Source: Prevotella sp. (GTDB taxonomy: Bacteria; Bacteroidota; Bacteroidia; Bacteroidales; Bacteroidaceae). Taken from it: a stretch of 42,950 nucleotides of DNA. The DNA lies in the NCBI GenBank assembly GCA_024692385.1, contig JAILMS010000059.1, forward strand, positions 1 to 42,950. Direction: 5' to 3'. The translations under genes and the position numbers were made by a program. This document shows positions 25,366 to 33,394 of the stretch, piece after piece. The notes under the pieces are model-generated. The model had not been told where the DNA came from, ran no database searches, and worked only from the letters and a program-made list of their open reading frames with translations. Each line of letters opens with the position of its first letter. Position 1 is the stretch's first letter.

Positions 25366-26883
25366 TTATACTCTGGCTGCTTTCTTTTTCTCCAGTTTTA
25401 GACGCTTGTTTTCTGCCTCTATAACGAGTTGCTCTTCTTCATGAGCAATCCAATCGTTTTCAATAAATGGTAGAACATAGACAATGGCTAAACCGCCAAA
25501 GAATACCAAACAGTTGGGGAACTGTAAAAGTACCTGGTTACCATATCCACCTAACAACTGGGAGGCGAAAGCACAGCAGCATCCCGCTCCAATGCCTCTT
25601 AAAGAAGGGCTTTTGAGCACAAAGAATACAATGCGACAACCGCCAAAGAGCATAAGTACCATACAGAATAGGAATACCGTAATACCGATAACACCCGTAT
25701 GTATCCAGATGAATACAAACTCGGAATCGGGAGGTACCGTTGCCATATAACTATATTTATTGTTAGCTGGTGCGTTGCCATAGCCAACTCCCATTCCAAT
25801 ACCCCATGGTGCTTCAGCCATATACTTTTTCATTGCCTCTTGGTTGACCGTTCGTTGCGCAGCAGAGGCATCCTCCTTGTCGAAGGCCGTACGCATACGT
25901 CGAATCTGCTGGTTACCATTACCAATGGTCGTGAAAGCCAATATAAATACAAAGAGTGCAAAGATAACGGTGAAAGGAATGGCAATCTTAAAAGATTTTG
26001 ATAGGAAGATATACATCATCAGTCCTGCCATGAAGCAAGCCATAGCGGTACGTGTACCAGAAATAAACATAGCCCATGCGCAGCCGATGCCTACTACCAG
26101 GAAGAATATCTTGTATTTGCGTACTTTGCTTGTTATACCAAAGATAATAAAGGCTACCGCTGTAGAGGCAATACCGATACCGAAGTTGGCAGCATCACTA
26201 TAGATGGAGAAATAACGAATGAGTGTACCACCTGCCAAGACATGGGTAGAGTGACCACGGCCTTGTAGAAAGGTGTTTTCTGATTCCGTGAATCCGATAT
26301 ACTGTTGCTTCCATACCCAAAAAACGGCAAATAATGCCAGCGCTCCCCATACATATAGGTAACGTACCAATACTTTTGGTGAGTTAACATAAATGCAGAA
26401 GACCACTGTAATATACATGAGTTGGTAGGCAATCATACGAGCTACCGTATACCATGCTGCAACATCAATACCGATGCCGCAAGTGTCGTTAAGTATCTCC
26501 AGGGTACAGAAACCGCACCACATCGCTACTGCCAAGAACATTAGATTGAGTGAACGCTCAAAACGGCTGCCGTGGGTGTCAATCAATGCAAAGGCCAATA
26601 ATACGAGTTGCAATAACTCATTGGGTACGGAAGTAGGTATTGGCAGACTGAGCCATTTTGCCTGAAGCAGATAGTTGATGACGATGAGTGACCAGAAGGC
26701 CAACATACGGTATTCAAAGAGTAATAGTGTGATGAACACTAGTATGGGCATCACACAAATGATGGCAAACGTATTAAAGCCCGCAAAGATAAACTCGTAG
26801 AGCGCAAGCAAAAACAGGAGAAAGAGTAGTGACACTCTTCCTCCATTTTCTTTTGCATATGTGCTGAACGATAGTTTGTTCAT
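25366..26883 (-). CDS. O-antigen polymerase/ligase-like membrane protein (Wzy-like)
   Basis: 505 residues with about 11-12 spans and the large external loop of Wzy_C proteins (about residues 325-400, including RTVNQEAMKKYMAEAPWGIG and VPPDSEFVFIWIHTG). GTRTAMACFMAGL matches the conserved region before that loop. It likely polymerises repeat units at the periplasmic face. The C-terminal tail is a charged helix (EEEQLVIEAENKRLKLEKKK). The start overlaps the stop of the Wzc-like gene by one base (TAATG). Confidence 0.87.
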   Translation of the reverse strand: MNKLSFSTYAKENGGRVSLLFLLFLLALYEFIFAGFNTFAIICVMPILVFITLLLFEYRMLAFWSLIVINYLLQAKWLSLPIPTSVPNELLQLVLLAFALIDTHGSRFERSLNLMFLAVAMWCGFCTLEILNDTCGIGIDVAAWYTVARMIAYQLMYITVVFCIYVNSPKVLVRYLYVWGALALFAVFWVWKQQYIGFTESENTFLQGRGHSTHVLAGGTLIRYFSIYSDAANFGIGIASTAVAFIIFGITSKVRKYKIFFLVVGIGCAWAMFISGTRTAMACFMAGLMMYIFLSKSFKIAIPFTVIFALFVFILAFTTIGNGNQQIRRMRTAFDKEDASAAQRTVNQEAMKKYMAEAPWGIGMGVGYGNAPANNKYSYMATVPPDSEFVFIWIHTGVIGITVFLFCMVLMLFGGCRIVFFVLKSPSLRGIGAGCCCAFASQLLGGYGNQVLLQFPNCLVFFGGLAIVYVLPFIENDWIAHEEEQLVIEAENKRLKLEKKKAARV

Positions 26884-29066
26884 TATAGGGCGTGTTCGTT
26901 TTCTGTAGCAGTCAATCCTAATTGAGACATACGGTATACGAAGTTGTTGAACTTCGTGTAAGGAGGAAGCTGACCGACGAATTCTTCGACAGCATAACGG
27001 GTGGCCTCTGTCAGATACATATAGAGCGTATTCTTATGCTCTTCATCTAACATCGCTTGTACCTCATTGAGGGCTTTCTGATCGACGTCCTTCCAGGTAC
27101 GGTTAGCTCGAGTCACCATGATATTAACGGTTCCCATATTCAATAGAGCAGGGGAGATGGAGTAGTCATCTAAGTGCGGATACTCGATAATGGCAATCTC
27201 GTCAGGAAGAATGTCGGGACAAAGATCTTTGATGTCCTTAGCAAGAATAAATTTGCTGTCTTCAGCCAAGAAGTCTTCATCGTAAGTTAAGCGACGAACC
27301 TGCAATCCTATTGAAATCCAGTAGTTTTCCAATTCTTGAGCAATGTAACTCTTACCATTTCCTGAGTCTGTGGAAAGAAGGTTGAGTACATTCTGCTGAC
27401 CTTCCTTAAAGTTGGGCAACAAGGCCTTACTTAACTGCTTCATAGCCATATCGGCGATTGTCTTGTTGAAGCGGCGATAACGCAAATTGCTCTCCTTGGG
27501 GAAACATCCCATAACGGGAATCTTTGTGATGCGTTCTGAACGCATGCGGTCACGCAAGGTGCGGTCAAGCATCTCGATAATCAGGAAGTATAGCGTGGTA
27601 AATATGAAGGTAAGCATGAAAGCTCCCAACAATACCATCAAACGGTTAGTCGGCTGTGCATTTAGAGGGAACATTGGGGGATTGAGCACACGCAGTGTTG
27701 CTGTTGACATCTGCAGGTTGCGTTGACGCATACGGGCCGAGTTCAAGGCGCGCAGCATTTCCATATAGTTTCCTTCAATGAATCCAATATGACGTGACTT
27801 ACGATCGAGTGTAGCACCAATAGGAGCATAGAACAGGTATTGTCTGTCAAGCTCATTCTTCATAATGTCGGTCGCAGTCATCTCAGCTTTCGTCTTCTCC
27901 AAAAGAAGGAGCTGCTCTAGCCAGCGTCCCAACATGTCTTGTGCCTTAACACCAGTCTCTGTGCTGAACGTAGCAGCCTCAATATCTTTTGTCAACTGAG
28001 TTACACGGCCTGTGGCACGCTTCAAGTCACGTTGAGCTTTTGCCAATTCCTCCTGAGACTCATTATTATTACTGCCACCTTCACTGCTCATCAGTCGAAG
28101 GTTGGAGATACGTGATTGAATTCGTGATATGTCACGCACCTGACTGGTAAATTCCTTGTTTGAACGAACAACCTGTGCACGGTTACCTAACTGGCGTTCC
28201 AAATAGTCGAGCAGCGCCTTGGAAGTGGTATAGTTCATCAATTGGTCGTTGCGGAAATTCTGTTGCTGAGCCTCCAAAGCGGCAACCTGTTTGGTCTGCT
28301 CACCGTAGTTGATAATGCGTTTGGATACATTATAGCGGATAAGGTCGTCTTCAGCACTGGTCAGAATACGATACAGACGAGCAACTTCTTTTTCGAAGAA
28401 CTTGATAACATTGTTGGTTTCGCCATAGCGCAACTGCTGATACTGGCGCGCAAAGACATCATTCAGAATGTCAAGGGTGTTATAGGCGATACCAGCATCG
28501 TTGGCTGAATAACCAATGTCAATAATATCACTCTTCTGAAGCTGGAGTACCTTCAAACGGCTCGTAATGCTATTGATGCCAAAATAAGGATGGTAGTTCA
28601 TCAAGCCGAAGAGGAAGTTGTCCTGAGATGGCTTCTCGTAGGCTTTCAAATTGGCATAGGTCGCAGATTCGTTATTGTGATTGATAAGAGCTTTGACGTC
28701 AGCAGGAACAGTGGCGTTCAACTGACGGAAATGTTCTGCAGAGATGTAGTTATTGTCCTTATTAGGATTACCATACATCATACAACGGGCAAACAAACGC
28801 AGTGATACCTCATGGATTGTGTTGTCGGTGGTAATAATCAGCATCAGGTTGGTAATGTTGGTTTGCGAGTTACCGCCTGCTGATCCTGTTCCGCCTTCAA
28901 TATTATAACCGGTAATCATACCAGTATAGATGGTGGTATTCGTGTCATAGATGCGCTCCATGTTACGTGTCATAAACCACGCAACGACAAGCGCTATCAT
29001 CGGCAAGATAACTAAATACCAGCGTATCTTATATAGAAAACGGACAAAATATCTAAACAAATCCAT
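26883..29066 (-). CDS. Wzc-like chain-length/polysaccharide co-polymerase with degenerate BY-kinase domain
   Basis: 727 residues. Span 1 at about residues 14-31, a long periplasmic coiled-coil region, span 2 near 484-506, then a cytoplasmic P-loop domain. Walker A is STDSGNGKS (about 566-574), but the Walker A' position reads AIIEYPHLDD instead of the usual Asp-containing motif, and the C-terminus (TENEHAL) has no tyrosine cluster. Normal BY-kinases autophosphorylate such a tail. So this protein may bind nucleotide but probably does not work as a classical tyrosine kinase. It sits between the TolC-like and Wzy-like genes. Confidence 0.85.
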   Translation of the reverse strand: MDLFRYFVRFLYKIRWYLVILPMIALVVAWFMTRNMERIYDTNTTIYTGMITGYNIEGGTGSAGGNSQTNITNLMLIITTDNTIHEVSLRLFARCMMYGNPNKDNNYISAEHFRQLNATVPADVKALINHNNESATYANLKAYEKPSQDNFLFGLMNYHPYFGINSITSRLKVLQLQKSDIIDIGYSANDAGIAYNTLDILNDVFARQYQQLRYGETNNVIKFFEKEVARLYRILTSAEDDLIRYNVSKRIINYGEQTKQVAALEAQQQNFRNDQLMNYTTSKALLDYLERQLGNRAQVVRSNKEFTSQVRDISRIQSRISNLRLMSSEGGSNNNESQEELAKAQRDLKRATGRVTQLTKDIEAATFSTETGVKAQDMLGRWLEQLLLLEKTKAEMTATDIMKNELDRQYLFYAPIGATLDRKSRHIGFIEGNYMEMLRALNSARMRQRNLQMSTATLRVLNPPMFPLNAQPTNRLMVLLGAFMLTFIFTTLYFLIIEMLDRTLRDRMRSERITKIPVMGCFPKESNLRYRRFNKTIADMAMKQLSKALLPNFKEGQQNVLNLLSTDSGNGKSYIAQELENYWISIGLQVRRLTYDEDFLAEDSKFILAKDIKDLCPDILPDEIAIIEYPHLDDYSISPALLNMGTVNIMVTRANRTWKDVDQKALNEVQAMLDEEHKNTLYMYLTEATRYAVEEFVGQLPPYTKFNNFVYRMSQLGLTATENEHAL

Positions 29067-29089
29067 ATATAGTGCGTGTTATAGGTTCT

Positions 29090-30034
29090 TTATTTCTTCT
29101 GTCTTGCTGCCTTACGGAGTGCTTTCTTCTCAGCTTTCTCCAGCTTGCGATATCTTTCGTCTTCTTCTGCAGCAGCTTTCTTGATGTTCTTAGCAACCTC
29201 ACGATTCTGCTTACGAATAGCTTTCTCTGATAATTGCTCGTCATCAAGTGTGATATCTGTTGTGGTATTGGTCAGAATAGGTGTGTGCGACAGTAATTCC
29301 AAGGTGATGATATCTGTTGTGATGGTCGTTTGCATGCTTTGATACTGGCTTACGACATTGACCTCATTCAACTTGGTTCCTGCAAAAGCTTCAATGGTCA
29401 TATTACCCTGATGGAAATCCTCCTGGTTCAAGGCACCAGCACCCTGATAGATAGCAGCACCCTCACTGATGGTCTTCAGTGTTACGAGGTTATTGGTAAT
29501 CTTGATATATAGTGAAGCAATGTTTTTCTTGAGTTCGTCAAAAGCCACGTCTTTAGCAATACGGGCTTGGTCAACCTCAAGCTTCTTACGTTTCACAGAG
29601 GCGGTAAGGTCTAGAATGTCCTCCAAAGGAACGCTGACATTTACACCAACATTCCAGTAACTTTGCTCACTGCCTTGAAATTGGTAGATAGTTGTGTAAC
29701 TCTGTGTACTATTATTATTACCCCACATATCTGTCTTGCCATAACTGTAGCTAGCATGTCCTTGTACATAAGAGAAGATGTGGCGCTTCTGTTTGGCCAC
29801 TTCTGCCTGCGCAATCTCTTGTGCTTTGTTTAGCGATAGTATTGTCGGATTCTGTTTGGCATTCTCATATAGTACTGCCAATGGTGGCAGGTGGAATGTC
29901 GAGAAATTGATAGTGGTATTGTCGCTAGAATCAAAAAAGCCTGCGCTAATACCGCTATTATTATATTGTGCGTGGCCCGTAGCAGTCACAGCAATACATA
30001 TAGTCGTAAGGATAAGATGCTTTACACCGTTCAT
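29090..30034 (-). CDS. Half-length TolC-family outer-membrane protein
   Basis: 314 residues from ATG 30034 (a TTG at 30040 is also open). Signal peptide KHLILTTICIAVTATGHA. The part PPLAVLYENAKQNPTILSLN...AEVAKQKRHIFSYVQGHASY matches the first helix and strand region of TolC-type proteins, and YWNVGVNVSVPLEDILDL matches the next strand. Full TolC proteins have two such repeats in 430-490 residues; only one is seen here. The end is a lysine/alanine-rich helical tail (about 265-314). It occupies the place where a Wza-type export pore would be expected, and no Wza/SLBB protein is in the operon. Confidence 0.8.
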   Translation of the reverse strand: MNGVKHLILTTICIAVTATGHAQYNNSGISAGFFDSSDNTTINFSTFHLPPLAVLYENAKQNPTILSLNKAQEIAQAEVAKQKRHIFSYVQGHASYSYGKTDMWGNNNSTQSYTTIYQFQGSEQSYWNVGVNVSVPLEDILDLTASVKRKKLEVDQARIAKDVAFDELKKNIASLYIKITNNLVTLKTISEGAAIYQGAGALNQEDFHQGNMTIEAFAGTKLNEVNVVSQYQSMQTTITTDIITLELLSHTPILTNTTTDITLDDEQLSEKAIRKQNREVAKNIKKAAAEEDERYRKLEKAEKKALRKAARQKK

Positions 30035-30051
30035 AGGCAATAGTCCAATCG

Positions 30052-31254
30052 TTAAACATTTCCTTTTTGCTTGAAAGCCGTGAAGGTCTTTAGAATAATC
30101 TTCATGTCCATCAGGAAATTATAGGTTTGTCCATAGATGATATCCAACTGCTTGCGCTCCTCAGCTGACATAGTTCCACCACGACCACGCTCTTCTACCT
30201 GCCAAAGACCAGTAAGTCCGGCAGGAGCCATAAAGCGGTCGATGCTAGAATCTGCTGTCAGTTTCTCAGCTTCATAGAGTGGTAATGGGCGATTTCCAAC
30301 AATAGACATGTCGCCTTTGAGAATATTAAAGAGTTGTGGCAACTCATCAATACTGAATTTTCGGATAAATTTGCCGACTTTGGTGATACGGGGGTCGTCT
30401 TCAATCTTAACGAAAGCATTGTTAATCTCTTCCTCTTTCTGTTTGTTGAAGTCACTCTCGGCCACAACGAAATCGTCACCTACTAGCATGATTTCCTCGT
30501 CGCTAATCATCATTTCCGACTCCATTCCCATATCCATCATGGCAATTTCTGCCTGATCGCCCAACGGCGCTGTGATGGTAGATTTGGGTTCGCTAGTCTC
30601 TTGCTCCTTATACTGGTTGCGATCCTTGCTTAGCTCCTTCAGTTGGTGCTCAGCATCCACATACATGCTGCGGAATTTCAGGAAGTCGAAAATAGTGTAG
30701 TTCGTTCCTACACGCTTTGATTTGAACAATACAGGTCCCTTACTCTCCATCTTGATAGCGATAGCTGTAATGATAAAGATGGGGGAGAGGACAATGATAG
30801 CCAATGTAGCGACAACGATGTCGAAGAGCCTCTTCCAAATAGGTATCTTGAATTTCAGAATACCGCGCCATGGTGCCTCGTTGGAGAATAAGATATTCTC
30901 ACGGTCAGAGATGAATTGAATCTTCTTATTCAACTCCGTAACAGAAGCTTCTTTATGGATGGTGTCATTGATACCACATTTTATATAAATATTGCGCTCT
31001 TCTTCTGTCATACTGTCCGTAATGAGGACGATATATACGCTGCGACATTTCTTTCGCAGATAGGTGATGGCAGTAATGTCTTCATTGCGAACGCTACGCT
31101 CAAAGAACACCAAGAAGTGCTCGTTAGAGACGTGAGGTGTACATATCTGGGCAGCTTCCTTATAGGCACTGGTCATTCTGACCAGCTGTCCTGGTATGTA
31201 TTTCAGACGCTCTTGTGTCTTAAGATTGTTTCCTAAGTATACAACACCTATCAT
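30052..31254 (-). CDS. Polyprenyl-phosphate sugar-1-phosphate transferase with receiver-like N-terminus
   Basis: 400 residues. Starts the repeat unit by moving a sugar phosphate onto the lipid carrier. The catalytic domain has a span (about 144-166) and the family motifs KSKRVGTNYTIFDFLKFRSM, DPRITKVGKFIRK, SIDELPQLFNILKGDMSIVG and GLTGLWQV. Two oddities: residues 1-120 look like a receiver fold without a phospho-Asp (FLVFFERSV; then VLITDSMT and CGINDTIHKEAS), and about 75 residues (206-283) rich in Asp/Glu/Met interrupt the catalytic domain between FRSM and DPRITK. A lone receiver protein is encoded just upstream (24 bp). Confidence 0.88.
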   Translation of the reverse strand: MIGVVYLGNNLKTQERLKYIPGQLVRMTSAYKEAAQICTPHVSNEHFLVFFERSVRNEDITAITYLRKKCRSVYIVLITDSMTEEERNIYIKCGINDTIHKEASVTELNKKIQFISDRENILFSNEAPWRGILKFKIPIWKRLFDIVVATLAIIVLSPIFIITAIAIKMESKGPVLFKSKRVGTNYTIFDFLKFRSMYVDAEHQLKELSKDRNQYKEQETSEPKSTITAPLGDQAEIAMMDMGMESEMMISDEEIMLVGDDFVVAESDFNKQKEEEINNAFVKIEDDPRITKVGKFIRKFSIDELPQLFNILKGDMSIVGNRPLPLYEAEKLTADSSIDRFMAPAGLTGLWQVEERGRGGTMSAEERKQLDIIYGQTYNFLMDMKIILKTFTAFKQKGNV

Positions 31255-31278
31255 GTTATACTAAAATGGGTTGTTCTT

Positions 31279-31647
31279 TTAATTGGGAAGTATTTTCTTG
31301 ACGCGAATCTTCAGTTCCATAGGATTGAAAGGCTTGACGATATAGTCTACAGCGCCAATCTCCAGCAGACGGATGCGCTCACTGGTGGAGTCTTCGCTTG
31401 ACAACATGATGACGGGGATATGGCGGAATAGCTCGTTCTGCTTAATCCACTCCAAAAAATCGTCACCACGCATACCTGGCATACGAATGTCAGAGATGAT
31501 AAGGTCGGGCGTGTTGCCTGCCTGAAGCCATTTTACACCTTGTAAACCATCGGGCAACCACTGCACATCGTAGTCACTCATAAGATAGATTGAGAGCACC
31601 TTAGCGATGGTCTCTTTGTCATCAAGTATTAGTATTTTCTTTTTCAT
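31279..31647 (-). CDS. Stand-alone receiver (CheY-like) protein
   Basis: 122 residues, receiver domain only. Acidic pair in LILDDKE, phospho-acceptor Asp in IISDIRMPG, Ser switch in VIMLSSEDS, and Lys in YIVKPFNP are all present. There is no output domain. As the first gene of the polysaccharide operon it probably controls the pathway by protein contact rather than DNA binding; the receiver-like domain of the next gene product is the obvious candidate partner. No histidine kinase is encoded in this operon. Confidence 0.88.
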   Translation of the reverse strand: MKKKILILDDKETIAKVLSIYLMSDYDVQWLPDGLQGVKWLQAGNTPDLIISDIRMPGMRGDDFLEWIKQNELFRHIPVIMLSSEDSTSERIRLLEIGAVDYIVKPFNPMELKIRVKKILPN

Positions 31648-31688
31648 AAATCAAACAAACCTTAGCTAATTGTTGTTTTTCTATTCTG

Positions 31689-31722
31689 CAAAGGTATAGA
31701 AAAAATTTTAATTGTAGTCAAA
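31689..31722 (-). promoter_or_regulatory. Promoter of the polysaccharide operon
   Basis: TACCTTTG (31689-31696) on the minus strand, with TTTG at 31719-31722 22 nt further upstream, slightly more than the usual 19-21 nt. The leader to ATG 31647 is about 37 nt. Confidence 0.65.
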
Positions 31723-31757
31723 TAATAATAAAAAAATATTGAAAAACTGTAAAAAAA

Positions 31758-31804
31758 TTGGTTTTTAAAGATTATTTGCAGAATTTTGTAGTGCGAAAAC
31801 GCAC
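31758..31804 (+). promoter_or_regulatory. Promoter and inverted repeat before xylB
   Basis: TTG (31758-31760), 20 nt, GAATTTTG (31781-31788; one mismatch to TAnnTTTG). A perfect inverted repeat GTGCG-AAAA-CGCAC (31791-31804) covers the predicted start site, as expected for a repressor operator. Which protein binds is unknown. Confidence 0.45.
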
Positions 31805-31840
31805 ATATAGGATTAGATAACATATTATTTATTATCAACA

Positions 31841-33331
31841 ATGGCAAATAGATATCTATTAGGTTTTGATGTCGGCAGTTCGTCTGTCAAGGCATCTCTT
31901 GTGAATGCAGACAGTGGAAAATGTGTAGCTACAGCGTTCTATCCTGAGAAGGAGGCGCCAATTATGGCTATCAAGACCGGTTGGGCTGAGCAGGATCCTC
32001 AAATGTGGTGGGATAATGCTAAACTGGCACTGAAAAAGATTATGGCTGATGCAGGTGCAACAGCTGACGACGTAAAGGCAATCGGTATTTCATACCAGAT
32101 GCATGGTTTGGTATGTGTAGACAAGAACCTCAAGGCTCTGCGCCCCTCTATCATTTGGTGTGACTCACGTGCCGTACCTTATGGAGAGAAGGCATTTAAG
32201 GAGCTGGGTGCTGACCAGTGTCTGAGTCATTTGCTTAATTCTCCTGGTAACTTCACTGCTGCTAAGCTGGCTTGGGTGAAGGAGAATGAGCCAGAAACCT
32301 ATGAGAAGATATATAAGATAATGCTTCCTGGCGATTATATCGCTATGCGTCTTTCTGGTGTTGCCAATACCACCGTTAGCGGTTTGTCAGAGGGTATGTT
32401 CTGGGATTTCAAGAACAACCAGGTTGCTGACTTCCTGATGAAGTATTATGGTTTTGATGAGTCGCTCATTGCTGACATTGTTCCTACTTTCAGCGTTCAG
32501 AGTGAGGTATGTGCTGAGGCTGCTGCTGAGTTGGGCTTGAAGGCCGGTACACCTATTACATATCGTGGTGGTGACCAGCCAAACAACGCTTTGTCTCTCA
32601 ACGTAATGAATCCTGGTGAGATTGCTGCTACAGGTGGTACTTCAGGTGTTGTCTATGGTGTGCTGGGTGATGTCAACTATGATCCCAAGAGCCGTGTGAA
32701 CACATTTGCTCACGTGAACCATACTTCTGACCAGACTCGTCTGGGTGTATTGCTCTGTATCAATGGTACAGGTATCCTGAATGCTTGGACACATCGCAAC
32801 ATTACGCCTGAGGTGGGCTATGCACAGATGAATGATCTCGCAGCTACAGTGCCCATTGGCAGTGAGGGTGTGACGATTGTTCCATTTGGTAATGGTGCTG
32901 AGCGTGTGCTGCAGAACAAGGAGATTGGTTGCTCTATCAATGGTCTGAACTTCAACAAGCACAACCAGGCTCATTTGGTACGTGCTGCACAGGAGGGTAT
33001 CGTCTTCTCATTCTGCTATGGTATGGAGATTATGCAGCAGATGGGTATGGATATCCGTAAGATTCATGCAGGTAAGGCTAATATGTTCCTCAGCCCACTG
33101 TTCCGTGATACACTGGCTGGTGTCAGTGGTGCCACCATTGAACTCTACGATACCGATGGTAGCGTAGGTGCTGCTAAGGGTGCTGGTATTGGTGCTGGTA
33201 TCTATAAGGACAACAACGAGGCCTTTGCTACACTAGATAAGCTGCAGGTTATTGAGCCCGACGCAGCTCATCGCGATGAGTATCTGGCTGCTTACGCTCG
33301 TTGGAAGGCAGTTCTGGAGTCTAAGATTTAA
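31841..33331 (+). CDS. xylB: Xylulokinase, FGGY family
   Basis: 496 residues. Phosphorylates D-xylulose to xylulose 5-phosphate. The N-terminal ATP-binding fold GFDVGSSSVKASLV, substrate region GISYQMHGLV, catalytic Asp in YRGGDQPNNA (D245), and FGGY-type IAATGGTSGVVYG and ending VGAAKGAGIGAG are all clear. YQMHG is typical of xylulokinases rather than glycerol kinases. It is a single-gene unit here, ended by a strong terminator at 33353-33386; xylA and a transporter are not in the window. Confidence 0.93.
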   Translation: MANRYLLGFDVGSSSVKASLVNADSGKCVATAFYPEKEAPIMAIKTGWAEQDPQMWWDNAKLALKKIMADAGATADDVKAIGISYQMHGLVCVDKNLKALRPSIIWCDSRAVPYGEKAFKELGADQCLSHLLNSPGNFTAAKLAWVKENEPETYEKIYKIMLPGDYIAMRLSGVANTTVSGLSEGMFWDFKNNQVADFLMKYYGFDESLIADIVPTFSVQSEVCAEAAAELGLKAGTPITYRGGDQPNNALSLNVMNPGEIAATGGTSGVVYGVLGDVNYDPKSRVNTFAHVNHTSDQTRLGVLLCINGTGILNAWTHRNITPEVGYAQMNDLAATVPIGSEGVTIVPFGNGAERVLQNKEIGCSINGLNFNKHNQAHLVRAAQEGIVFSFCYGMEIMQQMGMDIRKIHAGKANMFLSPLFRDTLAGVSGATIELYDTDGSVGAAKGAGIGAGIYKDNNEAFATLDKLQVIEPDAAHRDEYLAAYARWKAVLESKI

Positions 33332-33352
33332 TCTTGAACGAAACGATAAGAA

Positions 33353-33386
33353 AAAAACGGCGGTGCTTGATGGCACTGCCGTTTTT
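33353..33386. terminator. Bidirectional intrinsic terminator between xylB and glnN
   Basis: A 14-bp stem (33353-33366 with 33373-33386, one G-T pair), 6-nt loop, with A-run on the left and T-run on the right, so it can stop transcription from both converging genes. Confidence 0.9.
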
Positions 33387-33394
33387 CTTTGTTC

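Noticed and set aside
31662..31847. 61-codon minus-strand frame before xylB
   Set aside because: AT-rich intergenic region with promoters on both strands; translation is Ile/Phe/Tyr-rich without features.
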